Shown in pieces: positions 9,764 to 17,699 of a DNA stretch of 64,000 bases. The translations under genes and the position numbers were made by a program. A model generated the notes under the pieces. The model did not search any database. It had not been told where the DNA came from and worked only from the letters and a program-made list of their open reading frames with translations. Within the stretch, counting starts at the first letter, position 1; every line of letters starts with the position of its first letter. The stretch comes from CAVVVS01 sp963751355 (GTDB lineage: Bacteria; Bacteroidota; Ignavibacteria; Ignavibacteriales; Ignavibacteriaceae), in NCBI GenBank assembly GCA_963751355.1, contig CAVVVS010000071.1, forward strand, positions 1-64,000, in the 5' to 3' direction.

Positions 9764-11500
9764 TTATTGTGAATTATCTTTCGATTTTTTCTTTTGAAAT
9801 CTTAAAATTCTATTCAATCTTCTTTTAGATTTGTTTGTAAAATTCTTTTCTAAAATTTTTATCATATCCGGCGAAGTCAGCATCATTACCTGATCTTCAG
9901 GTTCCAAAACTATGCCTGAATGAGGCATCAACATATGTTCATCACGAAATATAGCTGTTATTTCGACATCTTTTGTCTTCTGCATCAAACAATTTTCTTT
10001 GAGTTGAGTACCTACGCAAATACTTTTAGGACTTAAAGTACCCATGTACAGCATTTTCCCGTCAGGTAATTTTAAGGGGATACCGGAATCAAGTAATCCA
10101 AGAAAATCGAGCTGCCCGATTTTTTTAGGATCATAAGATCTCCGCTCACTAATCATTCTAACAGCAGTTCTCAGATGATCTTCTCTATGAGCCGCAGATT
10201 TTGTTTTGTTGTTCACCTGTGCTTCATACAAACTTATATATTTAATATGGAAGGCGGAGGTAATCCAGCCCTGAACCAAATAACCTAGCATTACAGCCAA
10301 TGCGGCAGGCGCCAGAAGTTTATACCCCTCTGTCATTTCCGTAACCATAAGCAGAGTTGCAATAGGAACACGAGCCGTACTTCCGAATACAGCCGCCATT
10401 CCGATTACCGCAAAGGCAGCGGAAGGCTGATTAAAAATTTTAGCTAATAATCCGCCCAACATGGCCCCGAGGAAAAGTGTGGGAGCAAAAACTCCCCCGG
10501 AACCACCCGAGGAAACCGTCAAAGCAAAGGCTACCAATTTAGCGAATAATAAAATTATTAATAAATGCAGCGCTAAGGAACCATTAATTGACTCTTGTAT
10601 CCACCCGTAACCGCCTCCTAATACTTGAGGAAACGCTAAAGCTATTAATCCTACTCCGGCAGCTCCGATTGCAGGTCTTACATGCGGAGGCAGAGGAATT
10701 TTCTTAAAAAAATCCCTTGTTTTATAGAAGACACTCGGAACTAAAGCACCAATTACACCGCTTGAAAGTCCTAACAATGCATACCAGAGATAATCCGAAA
10801 CATGTTGTACGCTCATCGAATCCGGCACCTGGAATAACGGTTTCCAGCCAACGAACAACGCATTAATTGTATATGCAATTACAGAACCGAGCATCGTATA
10901 AACAAGTGCTTCCCCTTCAAATTCCATTTCGCTGTAAAGTACCTCAATAGCAAAAATCGCCGTACCTATTGGAGAACGGAAAATTGCCGATAAACCGGCA
11001 GCCATTCCTATTAAAACAAGGAGTCGTTTATCTTTCGGAGAGCGATGAGTAACGTTTGCATATATAGAACCGAAACCTGCGCTGAATAATGCCGTAGGAC
11101 CCTCGCGCCCCGCAGAACCACCAGAGCCTATTGTAATTGCTGAAGCCAAAATTTTAATCGGCGCTACCCTGTAACGAATTATACCTTTTTGTTTATGAAA
11201 AGCTTTTACTGCAGTGTCGGTACCATGTCCTTCCGCCTCCGGTGCAAAAGTGTAGACTAGTACCCCAGATATAATCCCTCCGATAATTAGAGCTACAGGA
11301 ATAAGCCATAAACCGTTGGAACCAATTACTTGCTTTAATATTCCCCCCTCGTCCGGCAGTCCCGGCGGTGAATAACCCGCTATTAAATTTAGAAAGATAT
11401 AATTACATTTATTGAGTAAAAAAGTAAAAAGCTGTGCACCGAGTGCGCCTATAATTCCCAATAAAATCGTATCTATTATTAATCGTGTCTGCCTTCTCAT
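9764..11500 (-). CDS. ClC-family chloride channel/antiporter with C-terminal TrkA-C domain
   Basis: A 578-residue ClC transporter. The core membrane domain (about residues 1-420) has the anion-pathway motifs GSGGSAGREGP, with the gating glutamate, and GSGGSGGVFAP. The first motif is EGHGTD rather than the classical GSGIP, a variant I know from a large bacterial subgroup. A soluble RCK_C/TrkA-C-like domain occupies about residues 470-560 and ends VLEPEDQVMMLTSP, usually a ligand-binding regulatory module. Retention of the gating glutamate is compatible with either Cl-/H+ exchange or channel activity. It is the upstream gene of a pair with the GH15 glucoamylase. Confidence 0.9.
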   Translation of the reverse strand: MRRQTRLIIDTILLGIIGALGAQLFTFLLNKCNYIFLNLIAGYSPPGLPDEGGILKQVIGSNGLWLIPVALIIGGIISGVLVYTFAPEAEGHGTDTAVKAFHKQKGIIRYRVAPIKILASAITIGSGGSAGREGPTALFSAGFGSIYANVTHRSPKDKRLLVLIGMAAGLSAIFRSPIGTAIFAIEVLYSEMEFEGEALVYTMLGSVIAYTINALFVGWKPLFQVPDSMSVQHVSDYLWYALLGLSSGVIGALVPSVFYKTRDFFKKIPLPPHVRPAIGAAGVGLIALAFPQVLGGGYGWIQESINGSLALHLLIILLFAKLVAFALTVSSGGSGGVFAPTLFLGAMLGGLLAKIFNQPSAAFAVIGMAAVFGSTARVPIATLLMVTEMTEGYKLLAPAALAVMLGYLVQGWITSAFHIKYISLYEAQVNNKTKSAAHREDHLRTAVRMISERRSYDPKKIGQLDFLGLLDSGIPLKLPDGKMLYMGTLSPKSICVGTQLKENCLMQKTKDVEITAIFRDEHMLMPHSGIVLEPEDQVMMLTSPDMIKILEKNFTNKSKRRLNRILRFQKKKSKDNSQ

Positions 11501-11710
11501 ATATTCTTAATATATTTTCACAATGTCGTATTTCATTACTTATAGTATAATATATAGAATTACATGCAGAATTCCTTTGATATATAATACTTTAAATGAA
11601 GGAATGAAATCGGTATGAGAATTCTAATCCGGATTATTGAACAATTAATTCGGTTTTTAAAACTTCAATTTTAAAATAATAAATTTCATATAAGAAATAA
11701 CATGGGGCGG

Positions 11711-12835
11711 TTAAACAGTTTTTTCATGCATCGAACGCATATAAGTAAGTATACTCTCCCTGTTAAGGATCCCGATTATTTCTCCGTCTTCCATTAAGGG
11801 TAATTGGTTAACGCCGTCTTTATCCATTTTTATCAAAGCCTCCCACAGAGGATAATCAGGGCTGACTGTTTTTGTTTCCAAGTCAGGTATCATTGCTTCG
11901 GTTACTTGTGTAGTTTCCCATTTATCGGCAGGTATATTTTTTATCCGATGCAATGTTAACAAGCCGATAAATTTATCATTTTCTTTTACAATCAAACTTC
12001 TTCTTCCGATTCCGAGAATATGATTATCCATCACTTCCTGAATGGATGTATCATGAGGAATAATAGCAAAATCGCGGCTCATTGCTTCGAAAGCAGTATG
12101 TCCTTTAAGATGATCTTTGAGCACTTGCTGATGAAGCTGTGAAGATGCCGCACTCTCGAGAAACCACCCTATGAATGCAATCCATATTCCAGTTCCCACA
12201 TGTCCCGCTAATATATTCATTGCACCAAGGAAAATGAAAAAGAATGCGAAGAATCTGCCTACGGTTGCTGAAATTGTAGTAGCTCTTTTTAGATTATGAG
12301 TGAATCCCCAAACGATAGCACGGAATACACGTCCGCCGTCTAGCGGAAATCCGGGAATAAGATTAAATACTGCTAAAGCAAGATTGATGAATGCAAGGTA
12401 TTCGAAAATGGCGAATGCAGATTGTAAGCTTCCGAATATAAATTTTAGAATATAAAATATTCCTGCAAGTGAAAAACTAACAATGGGACCGGCAATAGCA
12501 ATCCAGAATTCTGCCGATGCTTTGGGCGGCTCGCCGTCAATCTCTGCTATTCCCCCGAATATAAAGAGTGTAATTCTGCGGACTTTTATTTTGTACTGCA
12601 TAGCGATTATCGAATGTCCGAGTTCGTGAAGAAGCACGCTTACAAAAAGCATCACCGCTGTAACAGCCCCAATTATCCAGTAATGTACGGGAGACCAATC
12701 TTTAAACTCGTGCGGAAAATAATTAGTCGCCAATGTCCAGGTCAGCAAAGCAAAAATTAAAAACCACGTATAATCCAACCCGACCGGGATTCCCAGTATT
12801 TTTCCAAGTGGAATATGTTTGTGTCTCGCTGCCAA
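11711..12835 (-). CDS. Site-2 protease family (M50) metalloprotease with two CBS domains
   Basis: A 374-residue membrane zinc protease. The active-site helix HELGHSIIA (about residues 66-74) gives the HExxH motif, and NLIPGFPLDGGR (about residues 157-168) supplies the third ligand in the NxxPxxxLDGG motif. Around these are about five or six transmembrane segments. Residues about 245-370 form a CBS pair (IGLLTLHRI, INQLPLMEDGEIIGILN-like core), the layout of the CBS-containing SpoIVFB-like S2P group, where nucleotide binding is thought to gate proteolysis. Such proteases cut membrane-anchored regulators; the substrate is not apparent nearby. It is a single transcription unit with about 200-bp gaps on each side. 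Confidence 0.9.
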   Translation of the reverse strand: MAARHKHIPLGKILGIPVGLDYTWFLIFALLTWTLATNYFPHEFKDWSPVHYWIIGAVTAVMLFVSVLLHELGHSIIAMQYKIKVRRITLFIFGGIAEIDGEPPKASAEFWIAIAGPIVSFSLAGIFYILKFIFGSLQSAFAIFEYLAFINLALAVFNLIPGFPLDGGRVFRAIVWGFTHNLKRATTISATVGRFFAFFFIFLGAMNILAGHVGTGIWIAFIGWFLESAASSQLHQQVLKDHLKGHTAFEAMSRDFAIIPHDTSIQEVMDNHILGIGRRSLIVKENDKFIGLLTLHRIKNIPADKWETTQVTEAMIPDLETKTVSPDYPLWEALIKMDKDGVNQLPLMEDGEIIGILNRESILTYMRSMHEKTV

Positions 12836-13021
12836 TTGCTTTTATCAACTCCATATTCTTGATTCTGAAACAAATCCTCTGGTATAGATGCTTCTTTTAT
12901 TTATATTCTATCATTCAATAATTAAATGAATCAAACGACGGACAAATTTTTCTTTATTATCATTTTACAAAAAAAATATATAACTATCACCCATAATATG
13001 AATTGAAAATAAATTTTATAT

Positions 13022-13645
13022 TTAAGATAAAGTAACACCGAGCTCCGCTAATTTATTTTTTGACGACTCATAATCCGTATGATGAATCCCGTGTATTCCA
13101 AGGCTATTTGCAACTTCTACAAACATATGCCTGTCATCAAGGTAAGCAACTTCACCGGGCTGCACTTGAGTAATATCGAATGCTATTTTATAGATATCCA
13201 CATCAGGCTTTCTGAAATGGACATAACTTGATGCGATGAATGCATCAAAGATTTCATAAAGCTTGAACCTGCTTATACGGTAATCCGTTAACTCCCGTCC
13301 TTCGTTGCTCACGGCGGTTATTTTTAAACCGTTTTTCTTTTTTAATTCCTTGATAAAGTTTAACATCTCAGGCAGTTCCTGGGATTGTGAAAACATAAAA
13401 GACCGGAAATCATCTTTCGAGAAATTTCTTTTTTCATAGAAAACGACGCGGGTTAAATATTCGTCAAGACTTAATTTTCCGCTTTCGTAAGTATCGAATG
13501 TAAGATGGTGTCTTTCATTTACCTCATCTTCCTCCAAACCAAATTTCTCAACTGCACGATGCCTCGCAGCTCTATCCCAACCGTTTGTTAGAAGAACTCC
13601 CCCGATATCCAAGAACAAAGCTCTTATTTTAACAGTTTCAGACAT
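13022..13645 (-). CDS. HAD-superfamily hydrolase (subfamily IA-like)
   Basis: A 207-residue haloacid dehalogenase-like phosphatase. Motif I is FLDIGGVLLTNGW near residue 12, in the DxGGV form seen in soluble epoxide hydrolase-like and phosphoglycolate phosphatase-like relatives. Motif II is AVSNEGREL near residue 112, motif III the lysine in FRKPDVDIY near 144, and motif IV YLDDRHMFVEVA near 167. A helical cap (residues about 20-95) fits class C1. Note that the second acidic residue of the usual DxD pair in motif I is replaced by glycine, which raises doubt over ordinary phosphatase catalysis, although many annotated members share this. Substrate unknown. Confidence 0.85.
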   Translation of the reverse strand: MSETVKIRALFLDIGGVLLTNGWDRAARHRAVEKFGLEEDEVNERHHLTFDTYESGKLSLDEYLTRVVFYEKRNFSKDDFRSFMFSQSQELPEMLNFIKELKKKNGLKITAVSNEGRELTDYRISRFKLYEIFDAFIASSYVHFRKPDVDIYKIAFDITQVQPGEVAYLDDRHMFVEVANSLGIHGIHHTDYESSKNKLAELGVTLS

Positions 13646-13921
13646 TAGACCTTCCTTTCATTGTGATATTATGTTATTTACAAATTTTGATGTTTATCCG
13701 GATTCAATTCACCGGATCTCGTTGAATTTTATTATTGTTAAACTGATCAATTTTGATCGCCTTATTCTTCCGGTTGTATCTGCCTGCCAGGCCTCAAACA
13801 AAGATATTGAAATAGTTTTAATACCATACAATAATCGACACCTTTGAATAATCATACTAATTTGTTTCCGGATTTATCTTATGAAGACAAAACTTTAATA
13901 AGGAAAATAATTATCCGGTTT

Positions 13922-15166
13922 TTAATATGTTTTATTTAAACTTTTTTTAAACAATACCTTCTCACCAACAGCAGTTTCAGGAAGATACTTATAAACTATC
14001 CATGAGCCAATGAGGGACAACACTCCAATTACCAAAAACGGAAGTTCAAAAAATATTACAGCTAAAAAGCCTGCCAGTAATGGTCCGGCTGCAATGCCCA
14101 AGCCGAATCCCATCGTTAGCAAACTCATCTGTCTGCCTTCACCGCCTTTACTCGAAAGATCGGCGGCAACAGCAAAAGCGGGCGCGGCAATTGCGGCTGC
14201 GGCAACTCCTTGTATTAATCGAATAATAATCAATTGCGAAAGACTTGCGGCTTCGCCAAGCAAAGCAGTTGCAGGAGCCATCAAAATCAAGCCGGCAAGT
14301 ATCAGGGGCTTTCTTCCGATTTTATCCGAATAATGCCCAAGCGGAACTTGAAAGATAAGCCTGCTTACCATCAGCATACTGAATGCTATACTAAACCCGA
14401 AGGCGGTAATATCCAGTTTTGCATTGAATTCATTCTCCAGAGTAGTTACTATCGAAAACGCACTTGCCATTAGAAAAGTAGCAACTGCTGCGCTGATTAA
14501 TCCGGGACTAAGAAGAGATAAATCGATAATTTTTACTTTGGGTTTTGGTTTACCCGGATCAACTTGAATTTTTACATCCTTCACCCAAATTTGGACAAGG
14601 AGCATCGCCAGAAATAGAAAACCGGAACCGGCATAAAAAGCTGCGTTAAAACCTAAATGCACCTGTAAATAACCTCCGACCAGCGGACCGATAGTAAAGC
14701 CGATCATTCTAAACGTGCTGTACACTCCCATCGCACCGCCGCGTGTTTTCTTGTCGGTAATAACCGCCATCAATGCCATTGAAGCAGGAATAGTAATTGC
14801 CACCGCAATTCCCTGAAGCGAACGAAGTATTAATAGATCAACAAAATTTTGTGCTAATATAAAAGCAAGTGTACTAATTGCAATTAGTAAAAGTCCAAGT
14901 TGAATAAGCGGTTTTTGCCTGCCAAGCCTGTCCGTAAACGCGCCCATCACCGGCTGCATGATTGCGGAAATTATTCCATATACCGATATAAGAATGCCGA
15001 CTAATATAGGAACCGGAAAGTGAATAAAAACGTTGGGAGTTTTTGCCACATACAATGGAATTAATATAAAAAGGATGCTGTTTCCCATTGCGTCAGCCAT
15101 GCGTGCAACGGATAGTGCAAGCACCGACCTGTTGACTCCCAAAATTTCCATTAACTTTTTAATCAA
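13922..15166 (-). CDS. MFS transporter (drug/sugar efflux-like)
   Basis: A 414-residue major facilitator with about 12 hydrophobic segments. The signature loop between TM2 and TM3 is GAFTDRLGRQKPL (near residue 77) and its repeat in the second half is GHYSDKIGRKPL (near residue 275), as expected for the duplicated 6+6 fold. The loop motif in TM5 (RMIGFTIGPLVGGYL) resembles the antiporter motif C of drug/proton exporters, so export is more likely than uptake (inference). The C-terminal lysine-rich tail is cytoplasmic. Substrate unknown. It ends the conserved minus-strand block; immediately upstream lies the broken frame and the AT-rich HNH island. Confidence 0.85.
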   Translation of the reverse strand: MIKKLMEILGVNRSVLALSVARMADAMGNSILFILIPLYVAKTPNVFIHFPVPILVGILISVYGIISAIMQPVMGAFTDRLGRQKPLIQLGLLLIAISTLAFILAQNFVDLLILRSLQGIAVAITIPASMALMAVITDKKTRGGAMGVYSTFRMIGFTIGPLVGGYLQVHLGFNAAFYAGSGFLFLAMLLVQIWVKDVKIQVDPGKPKPKVKIIDLSLLSPGLISAAVATFLMASAFSIVTTLENEFNAKLDITAFGFSIAFSMLMVSRLIFQVPLGHYSDKIGRKPLILAGLILMAPATALLGEAASLSQLIIIRLIQGVAAAAIAAPAFAVAADLSSKGGEGRQMSLLTMGFGLGIAAGPLLAGFLAVIFFELPFLVIGVLSLIGSWIVYKYLPETAVGEKVLFKKSLNKTY

Positions 15167-15250
15167 AACCGAACCTGTAATTATTCCTAAATAAACAATA
15201 AATTTTATTCACTCTGCCGGGAATAAAAATCCTCATTAACACAGCCGAAA

Positions 15251-15442
15251 TTAATATCTGTACACCGCTGCCGGAGGCAAAACTTCAGGCATTTTTTCTT
15301 TATTTAACAAATATACTTCCCCGTTGTTTAAGATTGTTTGAGCAGCCGCAAAGTCAACTAGTTCAACGCTTTCGTTCTCATCCTTTTTCTTAAATATTAC
15401 CTCACAATTTTTAGTGTATTTTTAGTAATATTTATTTATCAT
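15251..15442 (-). pseudogene. Broken small reading frame beside the HNH island
   Basis: On the minus strand a reading frame stays open for 57 codons from 15421 to the stop at 15251, with composition like the surrounding genes. It ends in a protein-like C terminus (VYLLNKEKMPEVLPP then AAVYRY). It has no usable start: an in-frame ATG exists at 15442 (M-I-N-K-Y-Y) but the seventh codon is TAA. It is therefore either the 3' remnant of a gene truncated when the neighbouring AT-rich island arrived, or a 63-residue gene with one nonsense change or sequencing error. I do not recognise the protein. The break coincides with the 10-bp repeat at 15409-15418. Confidence 0.45.
15409..15418. repeat. Left copy of 10-bp direct repeat flanking the HNH island
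   Basis: The sequence TTTTAGTGTA occurs here and again in the same orientation at 17621-17630. The two copies bracket the HNH and methyltransferase-HIT genes, and the left copy lies at the end of the broken minus-strand frame. It may be a target-site duplication, but a 10-base AT-rich match can also arise by chance. Confidence 0.35.
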
Positions 15443-15504
15443 ATTCATTTGTTTTTATTATATTTATCGATAAGAATTTAATTGACTCAAATCAAACTCT
15501 TAGC

Positions 15505-16620
15505 ATGAATATTCCTAATTCAGAATATTTACCAATCGATAAGCTAACTTCTGTATTTAATAATACTACCAATTCATATAAATACTTTTGGCTCTTATCA
15601 ATTTTGGAATTCATTAAGTATAATAGCGACAAAACAATTTTAGTAGAAGATCTAATTTTTGAAATGATTTCTAATGTTTGGTATCCCATAAATTATTTTA
15701 AACTTTCTTTTGGGAAACAAGACAAGTTTGCTGAAAAAATTGAAAATATTAAGAATAAATATTTATTATCAGAATCAATAAGCAAAAATGATTTGATTAA
15801 TTTTCTTCAAAATAAAAAACGCGAGAAAATAGTTCAGAGTTTAATTAGTGATTTAAAACGTTATGTCCCATATAGATTTCTTACACCTTGGTTCAACTCA
15901 AATTTAAGAGGGATAAAAGATCACTTAAAAAATAAGCTTATAATCGATTTATGCAAAAAATATTTTGATGCTGTAACAATCAAACCTTTATACAAGTTTT
16001 CGTCCGAAAATAATTGTATAATTATTACAGAAGATTGGCATGAATATCTCTCAAAACATTTAATGATTTTACAAGGTTTCACATATTGGCATTTAATAGA
16101 ATATTTGCAAAAGAATAATCCGAATGTACCTAATATTCATGATAAATTATTTCCACCTATACAAAGAGATTTATCAACTGCAAAGCGTTTTTATTACACT
16201 CTCTTACGATATAATAAAACTATGAGATGTATTTATTCTAATCAAGTTTTGAATCTTGAAAATATTGCGATTGATCATTACCTTCCGTGGAGCTTTGTCG
16301 CACATGATCAACTCTGGAATTTAATCCCTACACTTAAAATTATAAACTCAGCTAAAAGTAATAATATACCTTCCGAAAAATATTTGGAAAAGTTTGCAAG
16401 CTTTCAGTTTGAAGCATTTCAATTTGCAAACAAAAATAATTATGTTCAAAAAAAATTATTAGAAGACTATACCATACTTTTTGACGATACGATTAATAAT
16501 ATATCTAATTTTTCAAAATCAATTTTTACCGAAATTATTAAAGGCAATATAAAGCCATTAATGCAAATTGCCACCAATATGGGATATCAAGGAAATTGGG
16601 TATACATTAATGATTTATAA
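15505..16620 (+). CDS. HNH endonuclease-domain protein
   Basis: A 371-residue protein with a mostly helical N-terminal region (about 1-240) and an HNH nuclease domain at about residues 243-295. The core reads CIYSNQVL then AIDHYLPWSF, a W-N-L-I-P segment and N-S-A-K, i.e. the D-H, N and N/K positions of the HNH fold, close in style to the DHxxP-type HNH found in Cas9 and many phage or defence nucleases. The usual second cysteine of the zinc ribbon is a serine (C-x2-S), so zinc binding may be lost. The gene is far richer in A/T than its neighbours, suggesting recent transfer. It overlaps the methyltransferase-HIT gene by 11 bases, implying a shared transcript and linked function. The target (DNA or RNA) is unknown. 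Confidence 0.75.
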   Translation: MNIPNSEYLPIDKLTSVFNNTTNSYKYFWLLSILEFIKYNSDKTILVEDLIFEMISNVWYPINYFKLSFGKQDKFAEKIENIKNKYLLSESISKNDLINFLQNKKREKIVQSLISDLKRYVPYRFLTPWFNSNLRGIKDHLKNKLIIDLCKKYFDAVTIKPLYKFSSENNCIIITEDWHEYLSKHLMILQGFTYWHLIEYLQKNNPNVPNIHDKLFPPIQRDLSTAKRFYYTLLRYNKTMRCIYSNQVLNLENIAIDHYLPWSFVAHDQLWNLIPTLKIINSAKSNNIPSEKYLEKFASFQFEAFQFANKNNYVQKKLLEDYTILFDDTINNISNFSKSIFTEIIKGNIKPLMQIATNMGYQGNWVYINDL

Positions 16621-17479
16621 AGCAAAAAATAATCCTAATTCCCATCTAACTGTTAAAGAGCGAAAAACAGCATCACTTCCATTACGAATTTTAATTGAAA
16701 GAAATTTATTAAAGGGTGAAATTCTTGATTTCGGCTGCGGTTTAGGAAAGGATTTAAAATATCTTAAAGAGAAGAGGTATTCTGCTCAAGGATATGATCC
16801 GCATTATCGACCCAAATATCCGGTAAACAAGTTTGATTTTATAATATGCTTTTATGTATTAAACGTTCTGCTTCCCGAAGAACAATCTTATGTGTTGATG
16901 GCGATTTCTGAACTACTTAAAAAAGGAGGGAAAGCATACTTTGCAGTTAGAAGAGATATTAAGAGAAACGGCTTCATTTATAATCCCAAACGACATGTTG
17001 AGACATATCAAAATAATGTAGTCCTTCCTTATAAAACAATTTTTAGAAATAATAATACTGAAATTTATGAATATCAACATTATACTTTATTAAATCGCGG
17101 TAATTCTAAAGTTAGTCCGTTTTTTAATAGTGATGAAGAAAGAGAATTAATTACAGAATCGGCTACAGCTTTTTCTATTTATGATAAATATCCTGTAACT
17201 AAAGGTCATTCTTTAGTTATACCTAAAAGAATTGTTTCAGATTTTTTTGAACTGACATATCACGAACAAATGGGATGTCTTCTAGTTATAAACAGAACAA
17301 AATATTTGCTGAAAAAAATGTTTAAACCCGATGGATTTAATGTTGGAGTAAACATAGAAGAATCTGCTGGTCAGACAATCTTTCATTCCCACATTCATGT
17401 TATTCCGCGTTATAAAGGAGATGTTATAAATCCGAGAGGAGGTATCAGAAATATCATTCCTAATTGGGTTAAATATTAA
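16610..17479 (+). CDS. Class I SAM methyltransferase fused to a HIT-domain hydrolase
   Basis: A 289-residue two-domain protein. Residues about 5-140 form a class I methyltransferase: SAM motif I ILDFGCGLGKD, acidic loop GYDPHYRPKYP, and FDFIICFYVLNVLLPEEQ in the motif IV region, without an NPPY or DPPY. Residues about 155-289 form a HIT domain ending in AGQTIFHSHIHVIPRYKGD, where HSHIH is the histidine triad; HIT enzymes cleave nucleotide-phosphoryl bonds such as Ap4A, AMP-amidates or adenylated nucleic-acid ends. I start at the ATG at 16610, which overlaps the HNH gene's stop; the frame also stays open to an ATG at 16568, which would add 14 residues before the conserved start. Same low GC as the HNH gene. 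The pairing suggests nucleic-acid processing or defence (inference). Confidence 0.8.
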   Translation: MIYKAKNNPNSHLTVKERKTASLPLRILIERNLLKGEILDFGCGLGKDLKYLKEKRYSAQGYDPHYRPKYPVNKFDFIICFYVLNVLLPEEQSYVLMAISELLKKGGKAYFAVRRDIKRNGFIYNPKRHVETYQNNVVLPYKTIFRNNNTEIYEYQHYTLLNRGNSKVSPFFNSDEERELITESATAFSIYDKYPVTKGHSLVIPKRIVSDFFELTYHEQMGCLLVINRTKYLLKKMFKPDGFNVGVNIEESAGQTIFHSHIHVIPRYKGDVINPRGGIRNIIPNWVKY

Positions 17480-17620
17480 GTTGTTTTTATATTATTATTT
17501 AATATCCTTTTTTGAATAAAAGTAACTTTCGTATTTACTCCATCCTCACATCAAAGAATTAGCGATTGCATGATATATTTACTGAACACGATTCGATTCC
17601 GCATATTAATTTTTATAAAA

Positions 17621-17630
17621 TTTTAGTGTA
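17621..17630. repeat. Right copy of 10-bp direct repeat flanking the HNH island
   Basis: Second copy of TTTTAGTGTA, same orientation as 15409-15418. It lies about 140 bases after the methyltransferase-HIT stop and 70 bases before the transglutaminase gene, and would mark the right edge of the island if the repeat is a target duplication. Confidence 0.35.
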
Positions 17631-17699
17631 AGTAGTGTTAAACAAACCCAAAATATTTATATTTGATAAAATGCTTATCAATAGAAAAAACGGTGCGGA

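Noticed and set aside
15492..15689. 65-codon minus-strand frame at the HNH start
   Set aside because: It is antisense to the HNH gene with no signal of its own.
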